Shown: positions 34,807-43,310, counted from the stretch's first letter. The stretch is DNA of 64,000 nt from Acidobacteriota bacterium (GCA_028874215.1 JAPPLF010000016.1:40685-104684), one strand, 5' to 3'. Numbers and translations are program-made. The notes: generated by a model not told the origin, from the sequence alone.

Positions 34807-35214
34807 ATGACCGACGTTCTCAAAGTGGGCCGGAACCTGACGACGGAGCACACGGTCGGCGACGATCTGACCGCGGACCGTTTCGGAAACCCCGGTGTCC
34901 GGGTGCTGGCCACGCCGGCACTGGTGGCCCTCATCGAAGCCTGCGCCATCCGTTGCGCCGCGCCCACGCTGGACGAGGGTCAGGGCACGGTGGGAACCCG
35001 GGTGAACATGCAGCACCTGGCGCCGACGCCGGTGGGCATGAAGGTGACGATCCGGGTGGAACTCGTGGAGCTGGAGGGAAAGCGGCTCGGATTCCGGTTC
35101 GAGGCCTATGACGAGCAGGATCTCATCGCCCGCGGGACTCACGAACGATTCATCCTCGGATCCATGGAGCGGTTTCTGACCCGAGCCGGCGAGAAGGCCA
35201 GTGCCGGCGACTGA
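34807..35214 (+). CDS. FlK-type hotdog-fold acyl-CoA thioesterase
   Basis: A 135-residue single hotdog-domain protein. ATPALVALIEACA and VGTRVNMQHLAPTPVGMKV match fluoroacetyl-CoA thioesterase FlK. Its proposed triad, Thr36, Glu44 and His70, has the same spacing (8 and 26 residues) as Thr42, Glu50 and His76 of the Streptomyces enzyme. This supports a CoA-ester hydrolase, but selectivity for fluoroacetyl-CoA depends on other residues I cannot judge. The start follows GGAGGG. The last 14 bases overlap the enoyl-CoA hydratase gene, indicating coupling. Confidence 0.83.
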   Translation: MTDVLKVGRNLTTEHTVGDDLTADRFGNPGVRVLATPALVALIEACAIRCAAPTLDEGQGTVGTRVNMQHLAPTPVGMKVTIRVELVELEGKRLGFRFEAYDEQDLIARGTHERFILGSMERFLTRAGEKASAGD

Positions 35215-35959
35215 TTCCGTCCAACTTTCCATCCGTGACGGAGTGGCCTGGCTCACCCTGAACCGGCCCCAGGTGCTCAACGCGCTGGACCAGGAGATGG
35301 TCGGGCGTTACGTGCAATTCCTGAACCAGATCCGCGAAGACGACTCTGTCCGGGTCGTGGTGACCCGGGGGGCGGGCCGGGCCTTCTGCTCCGGCAGCGA
35401 TCTGCGCGAATTGGCGCCGCTCTCGGGGGCCGAGGCCACGTCGTTGGAGCGGGGTTACGGGGAGGCGTTCGGACTGCTCGATTCCCTGCCCCAGCCGACG
35501 TTGGCGCTGATCCATGGGTATGCCTTGGGGGGCGGACTTCAGGTCACGCTCTACCACGACTTCCGGATCGCGTCCGTGTCCGCTGTTTTCGGACTTCCGG
35601 AGGTGGAGCTGGGATGGACGCCGCCCTGGTCGTTGGGGAGGACGGTCGATCTGTTGGGGGGCGCCGCCGCCCGGTGGTTGCTTCTGTCCTGCGAGAAAAT
35701 CGACGCGACTCGGGCCCACGAGATCGGCCTGGTCAATGAAGTGGTTCCGGAATCGGAGCTTCTGGGCCGGGGCGAAGCGCTGGCGCGGCGGCTGGCCTCC
35801 TTTCCGGCGGAGGGTTTGGCCCGGACCAAGGCGTTGCTGCACCGGATGTCGGAACTCAGGAGCGACCACTGGGAGGGCGTGGCCTCGGCCGATTTCCTGG
35901 CGTGTTTTGAAGACCGCGAGAGCCGGAGAAATGTCCAGGACTTCGTGAGGCGTCGGTAG
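35201..35959 (+). CDS. Enoyl-CoA hydratase/isomerase (crotonase) family protein
   Basis: A 252-residue crotonase-fold protein. The oxyanion-hole segments are GRAFCSGSDLRELA (about 64-77) and GYALGGGLQVTLYHDFRIAS; the catalytic-region strand is FGLPEVELGWTP. The start is a GTG within the thioesterase gene. It probably acts on a CoA thioester made or cleared by the neighbouring thioesterase, E2 or downstream fatty-acyl genes; hydratase, isomerase and hydrolase are all possible. It is the last gene of the plus-strand run and ends in a family B palindrome followed by T-rich sequence, a likely terminator. Confidence 0.87.
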   Translation: MPATDSVQLSIRDGVAWLTLNRPQVLNALDQEMVGRYVQFLNQIREDDSVRVVVTRGAGRAFCSGSDLRELAPLSGAEATSLERGYGEAFGLLDSLPQPTLALIHGYALGGGLQVTLYHDFRIASVSAVFGLPEVELGWTPPWSLGRTVDLLGGAAARWLLLSCEKIDATRAHEIGLVNEVVPESELLGRGEALARRLASFPAEGLARTKALLHRMSELRSDHWEGVASADFLACFEDRESRRNVQDFVRRR

Positions 35960-35990
35960 GAGGGGGGACTGTTAGTCCCCCGTATTTTTC
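35959..35990. terminator. Family B palindrome with T-run, bidirectional terminator candidate
   Basis: An inverted repeat GGGGGAC, five bases, GTCCCCC is followed by GTATTTTTC directly at the end of the enoyl-CoA hydratase gene. It fits a rho-independent terminator for the plus strand. It also belongs to the dispersed family B found near 51931, 53431, 56350, 60914 and 63766. Confidence 0.65.
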
Positions 35991-36057
35991 TTTGTTTCCG
36001 AACAGTTCGGCGGCCCGGAAAGTGTAGAGTGGGGACTCCGTCCTCCCTGCCCCTCAT

Positions 36058-36154
36058 CGGCGGTTGGAAACCGTCGCTCTCGGCGACAGGAAAGTCGCCG
36101 GTCCAATCGGCGGTAAGAAAACCGCCGCTCCTTTGGCGACAGGAAAGTCGCTCC
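36058..36154. repeat. Dispersed palindrome family A, four-unit cluster
   Basis: Four related units occur in tandem: CGGCGGTTGGAAACCGTCG, CGGCGACAGGAAAGTCGCCG, CGGCGGTAAGAAAACCGCCG and GGCGACAGGAAAGTCG with trailing CTCC. They occupy the convergent gap before the acyl-CoA dehydrogenase stop codon. This is the largest array of the family in the window. Confidence 0.82.
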
Positions 36155-36155
36155 A

Positions 36156-37295
36156 CTACCTCAACAAGTCCCGGGAGATGATCTCGCGCATGATCTCGGA
36201 GGTGCCCGAGGCGATGGGCCAGAGCCGGTAGTCCCGGGCGAAGCGCTCCACGGCGTACTCCCGCATGTAGCCGTAGCCGCCGTGCATCTGGACGGCGTGG
36301 TAGGCCACCCGGTTGGCCATCTCGGTGGCGTAGAGCTTGGCCATCGACACGACGCGGGTGCACTCCTGCCCCGATGCGAAGAGGGCGGCGGCGTGGTAAG
36401 TCAGTTGCCTGGCCGCTTCCGCTTCCGTCGCCATGTCGGCGAGCCGGTGGGCCAGGGCCTGGAACCGGGAGAGGGGCCGGCCGAAGGCGTGGCGCTGGTT
36501 CAGGTACTCGGCGCAGTCCTCCAGAGCCTGCCGGGCGGCGGAGACGCACAACACGGCCGCCATGAGCCGTTCCCGTTGCAACCCCGAGACCAGTTGGGCA
36601 AACCCTTGTCCCTCCACTCCCAGGAGGTTTTCTCCGGGGACGCGGACCTCGTCGAAGACCAGCTCGGCCGTGTCCGAAGCCAACATGCCGGTCTTCTTCA
36701 GCTTGCGCCCGACGCTGAAGCCGGGAGTGTCCCGCTCCACCAGGAACTGGGAGAGGCGCTCACGGCGGGGACCGTCGTCCCGGGTCCGGGCGGCCACGAA
36801 GTAGAGGTCGCCGTTCACGCCGTTGGTGATGAAGGTTTTGGCGCCCGTCAGGACCCAGTCGCCGCCGGCGCGGACCGCCCGGGTGGAGAGGGCCGCCATG
36901 TCCGATCCGGTGTCCGGCTCGGTGATGGCCAGGGCGCAGATCTTCCGGCCCCGGATGATGTCCGGCAGGTAACGCCGTTTCTGGTGCTCGGTTCCGAAAT
37001 GGACCAGCCAGGGGGAGGACATGTCCGTGTGGACGATGACGCCGAACGCCACGCCGCCGGAGCGGCAGCGCGCCAGCTCTTCGGCCAGGACCACCGACAT
37101 CCAGAAGTCGGCGCCGCCGCCGCCGTATTCGGGCGGGTACTCGGCCCCGAGGAAACCCAGTTCCCCCATTTGCTCGAACAGCGAACGGGGCGTCTCCTCC
37201 TTCTCTTCCCACTTCTCCACGTGAGGCAGGATCTCTTCCTGCACGAAGCGTCTCAGAGACTCTCGAAAGAGTTCGTGGTCTTCGGAAAAGGGCAT
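36156..37295 (-). CDS. Acyl-CoA dehydrogenase
   Basis: A 379-residue FAD enzyme of the acyl-CoA dehydrogenase family. Typical motifs are ALAITEPDTGSDMAALSTRAVRAGGDWVLTGAKTFITNG (FAD and substrate loop), FDEVRVPGENLLGVEGQGF, and the C-terminal QMHGGYGYMREYAVERFARDYRLWPIASGTSEIM. The latter has a glutamate (in MREY) at the usual catalytic-base position. It oxidises an acyl-CoA to an enoyl-CoA and passes electrons to ETF. It lies 31 bases downstream of the acyl-CoA synthetase on the same strand and faces the crotonase gene, so the three plausibly form a short beta-oxidation module. Confidence 0.92.
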   Translation of the reverse strand: MPFSEDHELFRESLRRFVQEEILPHVEKWEEKEETPRSLFEQMGELGFLGAEYPPEYGGGGADFWMSVVLAEELARCRSGGVAFGVIVHTDMSSPWLVHFGTEHQKRRYLPDIIRGRKICALAITEPDTGSDMAALSTRAVRAGGDWVLTGAKTFITNGVNGDLYFVAARTRDDGPRRERLSQFLVERDTPGFSVGRKLKKTGMLASDTAELVFDEVRVPGENLLGVEGQGFAQLVSGLQRERLMAAVLCVSAARQALEDCAEYLNQRHAFGRPLSRFQALAHRLADMATEAEAARQLTYHAAALFASGQECTRVVSMAKLYATEMANRVAYHAVQMHGGYGYMREYAVERFARDYRLWPIASGTSEIMREIISRDLLR

Positions 37296-37326
37296 GAGAG
37301 GTCAGTTCCCGGAGATCGGGGGAGAG

Positions 37327-38961
37327 TCAGCGGCTCTTCTTCTCCAGCTCCCGCCGCCGAAGTTCGTTGCGCCGAATCTTTCCGCTGATGGTCTTGGGCA
37401 GTTCTTGGATGAACTCCACCTCGCGAGGGTACTTGTAGGGAGCGGTGACGCCGCGCACGTGGGCCTGGAGTTCCCGGACCAGTTCGTCCGAGGGGCGGGC
37501 AGTCTGACCGAGCACGACGAACGCCTTGATGATCTCTCCCCGCAACGGGTCAGGACTTCCCACCACCGCCACCTCCGCCACCGCCGCATGCTCCAGCAAC
37601 GCCGACTCCACCTCGAAGGGCCCCACGCGATACGCCGAGGTGTTGATGACGTCGTCGGCTCGGCTGACGAAGTAGAAGTAGCCCTCCTCGTCCCGGGTTG
37701 CCCGGTCGCCGGTCATGTACCAGTCGCCGACGTAACAGTTCGTGGTCGCTTCCGGGTTCCGGTAGTAGCCGCAGAACAGGCCCAGAGGCCGTTCGGGACG
37801 CACCCGGATGGCGATCTCTCCCTCCTCTCCGGGACCGAGTTCATTTCCCGAGTCGTCCACCACGCCCATTCGGAACCCGGGCGAGGCGACTCCCATGGAC
37901 CCGGGCCGGTACTCCATACCGGGAAACGTGGCCACGCAGAGGACGGTCTCGGTCTGGCCGTAGCCCTCCCAGATGTGATGACCCATGGCCCCCTTCCAGG
38001 TGGCGATGACCTCGGGGTTGACCGCTTCCCCGGCTCCCAGACAGTGGCGCAGAGTCTTCGCCGGCCAGCGGGTCAGATCTTCCTGGACCATCATCCGATA
38101 GGCCGTGGGAGGAGCGAAGAAGGTCGTTATGGGGTGGTCGTGAAGCATCCGCAGCGTCCGCTCCGCATCGAACCGTCCCCGGTGGTCCCAGATAAAAATG
38201 GCCGCGCCCATGTTCCAGGGAGCGAACAGGCAGGTCCACGCGGCCTGGGCCCATCCCGTGTCCGAAAGCGTCCAGTGGAGGTCCGTGGGGCGGTTGTCGA
38301 GCCAGAATTTGCCGGTGATGATGTGCGCCTTCGGATAGCTGGCGTGGTCGTTCAGGACCATCTTGGGAGGTCCGGTGGTCCCCGACGTGAAGTAGACCAT
38401 GAGGGGATCGGTGGAGGGGTTCCGGGGATGGTCCATGCTGGGAGAACTCTTGGCCAGCAGGTCCTCATATCCGATACAGCCGGCGCCCCCGCCTACGACG
38501 ATGACATGCCGCAGCCCGGGGCAGTCCTGGCGAACGGCCTCGATTCTGTCGGCGTTTGCGGCATCCGTTACGGCCACCGAAGCACCCGAGGCGTTGATCC
38601 GGTAGACGATGTCCTTGTGCCTCAGCAAGGTGGTGCCGGGGACGGTGACGGCCCGGGACCGGATTCCGCCCAGGAGGACCTCCCACCATTCGACGATCCG
38701 GGGGAGCATGACGAAGATCCGGTCTCCCGGCTCCACGCCCAGTCCGGCCAGAGCGTTGGCGAAACGAATCGAGGACCGGGAGAACTCCCGGAACGTCACT
38801 TCGCGGACGTCCCCGCCGTCGCTGACCCAACGCATGGCCACCTTTTCCGGATCGGCAGCCCACCGGTCGAACACGTCGAAGGCCCAGTTGTAGCGCTCGG
38901 GCCGGGTGAGGCGAAAACTGGCGTAGGTCTGCCGGTAATTGCCGATCTGGTAGGTGCTCAT
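37327..38961 (-). CDS. AMP-forming acyl-CoA synthetase
   Basis: A 544-residue adenylate-forming ligase that activates a carboxylic acid to its CoA thioester. Motif A3 YFTSGTTGPPKMV is near residue 200, EGYGQTETVLCV near 315, YMTGDRATRDEEGYFYFVSRADDVINTSAYRVGPFEVE near 415-450, and the A10 lysine segment PKTISGKIRRNELRR close to the end, so the enzyme is complete. The sequence (WAFDVFDRWAADPEKVAMRWV) resembles medium-chain/acetyl-CoA-synthetase-like enzymes. It precedes acyl-CoA dehydrogenase in a probable two-gene operon. Substrate chain length is not readable. Confidence 0.9.
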   Translation of the reverse strand: MSTYQIGNYRQTYASFRLTRPERYNWAFDVFDRWAADPEKVAMRWVSDGGDVREVTFREFSRSSIRFANALAGLGVEPGDRIFVMLPRIVEWWEVLLGGIRSRAVTVPGTTLLRHKDIVYRINASGASVAVTDAANADRIEAVRQDCPGLRHVIVVGGGAGCIGYEDLLAKSSPSMDHPRNPSTDPLMVYFTSGTTGPPKMVLNDHASYPKAHIITGKFWLDNRPTDLHWTLSDTGWAQAAWTCLFAPWNMGAAIFIWDHRGRFDAERTLRMLHDHPITTFFAPPTAYRMMVQEDLTRWPAKTLRHCLGAGEAVNPEVIATWKGAMGHHIWEGYGQTETVLCVATFPGMEYRPGSMGVASPGFRMGVVDDSGNELGPGEEGEIAIRVRPERPLGLFCGYYRNPEATTNCYVGDWYMTGDRATRDEEGYFYFVSRADDVINTSAYRVGPFEVESALLEHAAVAEVAVVGSPDPLRGEIIKAFVVLGQTARPSDELVRELQAHVRGVTAPYKYPREVEFIQELPKTISGKIRRNELRRRELEKKSR

Positions 38962-38977
38962 GAGGCGCCCGAAGCTA

Positions 38978-39180
38978 CCAAGGCACCTCCAAGACTGTCA
39001 AGATTCGACCTGCGAGTTCGTTCGGGCCTTGAACCGTCGGTTCGTCCGTGCTGTGCTGTCGCTGTTCGGACTTCGTTCCTCCGTCTAATGATCCAATGCC
39101 CTCCACGAAGGGGAACAGGCACTTCGGATCGATGTAGCGGCCCTCGATGCAGCCGTTGCTGACGGTATCAGCGTGTTTGC
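38978..39180 (-). other. Possible coding remnant without start codon
   Basis: The gap between the acyl-CoA synthetase and the oxygenase holds an open minus-strand frame that ends at a stop near 38978. It includes SNGCIEGRYIDPKCLFPFVE, which looks protein-like, but the frame has no start codon and a stop lies upstream. It may be the 3' scar of a deleted gene or chance. I do not recognise it. Confidence 0.2.
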
Positions 39181-39208
39181 TTTCGCCGTTCCCGTTGATT
39201 CCGCGCGG

Positions 39209-39829
39209 CTATCTGTGCTTTTTCTGAGACAGGTTGAAGCTCACGATGATCCGATCGGCGTTCTTCCCGTTAGCCCTGGATCGATTCGGATTCACGCTGT
39301 GGTACAGCCAACTGGGAAAGATCAGCATTCTGCCGGCCACGGGCTTGTGTTGGACCCTGGTCCAGCAATTCCGTGGGCGCTTGGCTCCGGGGATGTATTT
39401 GACAACAGTCATCATGTTCTGGGTTCGTGGATCGATGAACACGATTCGACCCGAATTCCTGGGTGCCTGGACGTAGTAGACGCCGCTCCAGATGCAGCCG
39501 GGATGGATATGGGCCCGGTTCGAGCTGCCTGGTGGATTGATGATCGACCACATGGTGCCGATTCTCAGACGATAGGACGTGTGATATCCGAGCTTGCGGC
39601 ACAGCATTGCCGAGACCGCGTCGACGTGTTGAACCAATCCTGCAAACGTGACGTCCTTGTGCAGCTTAACGGTGCTGTGCCACCCCCCCAACTCCGGGTA
39701 GTTCGACTTGCGCACTCCTGTCCCGTCGCGTTCTCGTTCGGCGTAGATCACCTCGATCAGGTGGGCGTTCAGAGTCTCGCTGTTCGGGATATCCAGAGAA
39801 AAAATGAGCGTCGGAAAGTAGCGTGCCAT
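39209..39829 (-). CDS. Putative 2-oxoglutarate/Fe(II) oxygenase (TIGR02466-like)
   Basis: A 206-residue protein if started at the ATG at 39829 (MARYFPTLIFSLDIPN). A start at 39991 would add 54 low-complexity residues not expected for the family. Conserved parts are YPELGGWHSTVKLH, the iron-ligand region NRAHIHPGCIWSGVYYV, and MLIFPSWLYHSVNPN with the distal histidine, typical of the small 2OG-Fe(II) dioxygenase family known from phages and marine bacteria. The surrounding 38990-40090 region looks less GC-rich than its neighbours and is flanked by poorly coding DNA, so it may be acquired. Substrate unknown. Confidence 0.72.
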   Translation of the reverse strand: MARYFPTLIFSLDIPNSETLNAHLIEVIYAERERDGTGVRKSNYPELGGWHSTVKLHKDVTFAGLVQHVDAVSAMLCRKLGYHTSYRLRIGTMWSIINPPGSSNRAHIHPGCIWSGVYYVQAPRNSGRIVFIDPRTQNMMTVVKYIPGAKRPRNCWTRVQHKPVAGRMLIFPSWLYHSVNPNRSRANGKNADRIIVSFNLSQKKHR

Positions 39830-40107
39830 CTTGAGCGCGTCTTCGGACAGACGAGCCACCGCGCCGCAGTCGGAGGCTACACGGTCGGGAGTTTCGCGCG
39901 TCACTTCATTTCCTATCGTCTTTGTTTCGGAACCTTGCCGACTGACATCGCGGTTCGCGGCCCACCATGGCGGGAGCACCCGAAACCGCAATGGACCTCT
40001 TCACGACCGCGGCCGATAAGCCACGGGAATGCGTCAACTGTTCGCACTAGGTTCGTGCTTTGTATCCCAAGTATGCGCCAGCATGAGGACACCCTGCCCC
40101 TGACCAA

Positions 40108-40265
40108 CTAGTCCTCATCGTCGTCATCCTCGTCGTCATCCTTGTCGTCGTCCTCGTCCCCTTCATCGCCCTCATCGCCCTCGTCGTCCTCGTCCCCTTC
40201 GTCGTCCTCGTCCCCTTCATCGCCCTCGTCGTTCTCATCGCCCTCGTCCCCCTCGTCACCATCGC
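40108..40265 (-). repeat. Low-complexity hexanucleotide-like repeat encoding the acidic tail
   Basis: Repeats of GACGAGGACGAC/GACGAGGGCGAT type (read on the minus strand) encode the Asp/Glu/Gly tail of the exported protein. Such tracts can change length by slippage. Confidence 0.75.
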
Positions 40266-42558
40266 CGTCACGCGGAGGCACCCCTGGTGTTGTCGGGGGT
40301 CGCCCTGGTGTCGGTGGCTCATGGTCGGAACTTGAGGGAGGGGTTTGGTCCGAAACCGTTTGGCTCTTCCCAACACCCCCACTCGACAGATTTGCAATCC
40401 ACTTGCCGTCGGCGCGGCCTTCGGGAATCAGCGTGCCATCCGGACCCGAATTGCCTGCACGATACAGGTCGAAACTCTGGCGGTTCATCAAATAGGCACG
40501 GATCTCATAGTCCTTCCCGGGCTCCAAATCCGGAATCGTCAAAACCGTATCCGGGGTTACGCCGGAAACGACACGGAATGTGGGCCGACCGCTGCCGGTT
40601 CTCCATCCAAGCCGGACGTAATAGGGCGAAGCACCAGACTCAACGCGGACCTTTAATTCCCGTTCGCCGACGGACTCCACAATCAAGGCGCCTGGCGCCA
40701 AGGGAGGCGGGGTAGCAGCAGAAACTGTATGCAGGTAGAAGTGCAGGTCTTGAGAAACACCGTCGGTGCCGGTCCCGGTCACGGTACACAGCGTCTCGGT
40801 CTCCGAGTTGATCCCGTGGATGTGGCCCAAAGTGTTGGATGTCAAGAACAGCTTGCCGCTCTCGACACGGACCTGGTCGTAGTAGTCGGCTCGCGTGGCG
40901 TCGCAGGACCTCAGAGTGAACGTTGCCTCGGTGACTCCCTCATCCAAGTAGCTGGACAAGTCAATCTCCGTGTCCTGGCCGTAGTAGGTCAGGATTCTGT
41001 AGCGTGAGTCCGAGCCGGAAAGGGTGCCGTCGGTCACGCTCCTGTAGCCCTGCGCCACCACGGGGAGCGTGGTGAAGATCCGATTGCCGGCATCCATTTC
41101 CAACGCCACTCCGGTGAACCGGCCTGGCGAGGTGCAGCGAACCGATCCCAGGAAATCGGACGTATCGATGTGGGTAAACATCTCATCGATGAACCGGGCC
41201 TGCTGCCCGTTGGCCTCGAGAGGGATCTCGACCTCCTCGAGCACGGCACCCGCTTTCATCAATTGGCAACTCACCGCCATTGCTTCATCTGTCAGGTTGT
41301 GGATCGCTGCTGCGGTGTTGATTCCTCCCGCCTGACGGCGAGCCGGGAAGAGGGCGTCCTGGAGGGGTTGGCTGGCCCCTACGCCGGCGACTCCGACCCC
41401 GGCGAGGTCAAATCGCAGGACCCCGCCGATGGGACCATCAGAGACCACTTTCACCGATCCGGTCACCAGATCTCCCCGACCATGGGTCGAAATCGTGAGT
41501 TCCCCCAGGGGATCGATCTCCGTCCCTACGGTCAGAGTTCCAGCCTCCCGGACTTCCAGATCGCCGGTGATTTCTACTACTGATTCCGCAGCAATGGGAT
41601 CGCCTTCCTTGTCGAAAAAATAAAGGGTCGGCCGGACTGCGGTCGTAGCGACATTTACCAGCACCAGTTCGGAGTGGGTGCCGGACCCATTGGCGAAATG
41701 TGCAAAGTCCAGAGTGGCTTCCTTGTCGACATCTTCCGTCCGGTCCACAGGCACGACGGGCAGCGTGGTGAAGATCCGGTTCCCGGCATCCATCTCCACG
41801 GCCACTCCCGTGAACCGGTCTGGCGCGGCGCAGCGCACCGATCCCAGGAAATCGGATGTATCGGTGCCGGTGAACATCTCGTCAATGAACTGGGCCTGCT
41901 GCCCGTTGGCCTTCAGAGGGATCTCCAACTCCTCGAGCACGGCACCCGCTTTCATCAATTGGCAGTTCACCACCATCGCTTCCTCTGTCAGGTTGTGGAT
42001 CGCTGCTGCGGTGTTGATTCCTCCTGCCTGCCGGCGAGCCGGGAAGAGAGCATCCTGGAGGGGTTGGCTGGCCCCCACGCCGGAAACCCCGACACCGGGG
42101 AGGTCAAATCGCAGGACCCCGCCGATGGGACCATCAGAGACCACTTTCACCGATCCGGTCACCAGATCTCCTTGTCCGTGGGTCGAGAACGCAAATTCCG
42201 CCAAGGGTTCCACCTTCATCCGACTCCTCACGGAGCCGTCCGCTCGGGCCTCCAGATCACTCGTCATTTTCACTACCGATTCCGCGGCAATGGGATGGCC
42301 CTCCTTGTCGTAAATATAGACGGCGGGACGGACCGCCTCGGTCGCCACGTTCACCAACATCAAATCGAATGCGACGGATTCCCCGTTTCCAAAATGCGCA
42401 AAGTCCAGGTTGTCGCCATCATCGTCGCGGTCGCCCAAGTCGCTACCGAACGACAACTCCGAAATTGACCTGTCCCTGGCATCGGCAGGACGCAATCCGG
42501 CGAAGGCACCCAGGCCCAGAACAGCCCCGCAAAGGGTTATCGTCCTCACGGATTTCAT
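40108..42558 (-). CDS. Exported two-repeat protein with fibronectin-like domain and polyacidic tail
   Basis: An 816-residue secreted protein. The ATG at 42558 follows GGAGG and gives a signal peptide (MKSVRTITLCGAVLGLGAFAG); a start 21 codons earlier is less likely. Two tandem units of about 232 residues (about 51-280 and 283-505) both start LDFAHF and contain THGxGDLVTGSVKVVSDG and PLQDALFPARRQAGGINTAA. A beta-rich segment follows (DLSSYLDEGVTEATFTLRSC), then a fibronectin-III-like domain (about 625-710), a proline-rich linker and a final 45-50 residue tail made almost entirely of D, E and G. No enzymatic motif is seen. Surface adhesion, calcium binding or matrix function is possible but unproven. 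Confidence 0.8.
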   Translation of the reverse strand: MKSVRTITLCGAVLGLGAFAGLRPADARDRSISELSFGSDLGDRDDDGDNLDFAHFGNGESVAFDLMLVNVATEAVRPAVYIYDKEGHPIAAESVVKMTSDLEARADGSVRSRMKVEPLAEFAFSTHGQGDLVTGSVKVVSDGPIGGVLRFDLPGVGVSGVGASQPLQDALFPARRQAGGINTAAAIHNLTEEAMVVNCQLMKAGAVLEELEIPLKANGQQAQFIDEMFTGTDTSDFLGSVRCAAPDRFTGVAVEMDAGNRIFTTLPVVPVDRTEDVDKEATLDFAHFANGSGTHSELVLVNVATTAVRPTLYFFDKEGDPIAAESVVEITGDLEVREAGTLTVGTEIDPLGELTISTHGRGDLVTGSVKVVSDGPIGGVLRFDLAGVGVAGVGASQPLQDALFPARRQAGGINTAAAIHNLTDEAMAVSCQLMKAGAVLEEVEIPLEANGQQARFIDEMFTHIDTSDFLGSVRCTSPGRFTGVALEMDAGNRIFTTLPVVAQGYRSVTDGTLSGSDSRYRILTYYGQDTEIDLSSYLDEGVTEATFTLRSCDATRADYYDQVRVESGKLFLTSNTLGHIHGINSETETLCTVTGTGTDGVSQDLHFYLHTVSAATPPPLAPGALIVESVGERELKVRVESGASPYYVRLGWRTGSGRPTFRVVSGVTPDTVLTIPDLEPGKDYEIRAYLMNRQSFDLYRAGNSGPDGTLIPEGRADGKWIANLSSGGVGKSQTVSDQTPPSSSDHEPPTPGRPPTTPGVPPRDGDGDEGDEGDENDEGDEGDEDDEGDEDDEGDEGDEGDEDDDKDDDEDDDDED

Positions 42559-42622
42559 GACAACCTCCACTCCTTGCCTGCTCCTGCTTTGGCACCGCAG
42601 TCTCAGATGCATTCGATCCAAG

Positions 42623-43108
42623 CTATTCTCGCCTGGCCAACTGGTGATCGATCATCAACAGCCCCAAGGGCTCGTCGCCAACGAGGCGGAGTTGAGCAGC
42701 GACATCGGCAGCTGCCTCTTCTTCTTCAACCTGCTCCTGGATAAACCAATGGAGCTCAACGCTGGTGGCGTGATCGCCATCTGACAAGGCGCTTTCGTAC
42801 AGTCGGTGTATGGCCCGGGTCACAGACCTCTCATGTTCGAGTACCTGGTCGAACGCCTTCACGGGAGAGGTGAACCTGTAGGCGGGTTTACCGAGGGCAT
42901 CCAGATCGACCGTTGCCCGCCGGGTCAGGAGGTGGTCGAACAACCTCATGGCGTGCCCATACTCTTCCCGGCTCTGCTCTCTCATCCAGTGGGCGAAACC
43001 GGGAAGATCCTTGGAATCGTAGTAGGCCGACAGGGCCAGATAAAGGTAAGAGGATTCCAGCTCCATGTGAATCTGATCATTCAAGGCCTGATTGATTTCC
43101 TTGTTCAT
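42623..43108 (-). CDS. Ferritin (FtnA-like iron storage protein)
   Basis: A 161-residue non-haem ferritin. The four-helix pattern is clear, with ferroxidase residues in LNDQIHMELESSYLYLALSAYY (first-helix Glu), REQSREEYGHAMRLFDHLL (Glu and His), LEHERSVTRAIHRLYESA and FIQEQVEEEEAA. It should form 24-mers that oxidise and store iron in the cytoplasm. The start follows AAGGAG. A strong sigma-70 promoter (TTGACG, 17 bases, TATATT) lies upstream, and Fur boxes lie further upstream in the divergent region, suggesting iron-responsive control. Confidence 0.93.
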   Translation of the reverse strand: MNKEINQALNDQIHMELESSYLYLALSAYYDSKDLPGFAHWMREQSREEYGHAMRLFDHLLTRRATVDLDALGKPAYRFTSPVKAFDQVLEHERSVTRAIHRLYESALSDGDHATSVELHWFIQEQVEEEEAAADVAAQLRLVGDEPLGLLMIDHQLARRE

Positions 43109-43153
43109 ATTGGTCTCCTTGTGTTCGAAATCAGTGTTCTACTGATCTACACA

Positions 43154-43182
43154 AATATAGATATAAATTTCCATATCGTCAA
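43154..43182 (-). promoter_or_regulatory. Sigma-70 promoter for ferritin
   Basis: On the minus strand TTGACG (43177-43182) and TATATT (43154-43159) are separated by exactly 17 bases, 46 bases before the ferritin start codon. Both hexamers are close to consensus, in an AT-rich stretch that stands out from the GC-rich surroundings. Confidence 0.7.
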
Positions 43183-43229
43183 CTATAAATTATTTCCAAT
43201 AAAGGATTTTGTTGAAACGGGATGTCAAT

Positions 43230-43248
43230 ATCAATGATAATGAAACTC
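43230..43248. promoter_or_regulatory. Possible Fur box (weaker)
   Basis: ATCAATGATAATGAAACTC keeps the central ATGATAAT part of the Fur consensus but loses symmetry at the right arm. It is one of three such sites in 81 bases. Confidence 0.45.
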
Positions 43249-43256
43249 AGGTTCAA

Positions 43257-43276
43257 CAATAATGATTATCACTTTC
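43257..43276. promoter_or_regulatory. Possible Fur box (moderate)
   Basis: CAATAATGATTATCACTTTC matches much of the NAT-repeat form of the Fur consensus (AATGATTATCA core). It lies between the other two candidates. Confidence 0.5.
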
Positions 43277-43291
43277 ATAAAGCGACTATGT

Positions 43292-43310
43292 GATAATGAT
43301 TTTCATTATC
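43292..43310. promoter_or_regulatory. Fur box (strong)
   Basis: GATAATGATTTTCATTATC differs from the 19-base Fur consensus GATAATGATAATCATTATC at two central bases and is an almost perfect palindrome. It lies 47 bases before the ABC transporter start codon and about 110 bases upstream of the ferritin -35 hexamer. Confidence 0.75.

Noticed and set aside
36058..36154. Possible CRISPR array
   Set aside because: Units are palindromic, unevenly spaced and degenerate, there are no unique spacers of constant length and no cas genes.
40142..40495. Serine/proline-rich open frame opposite the acidic tail
   Set aside because: It is the reverse complement of the D/E/G repeat tract and has no independent support.
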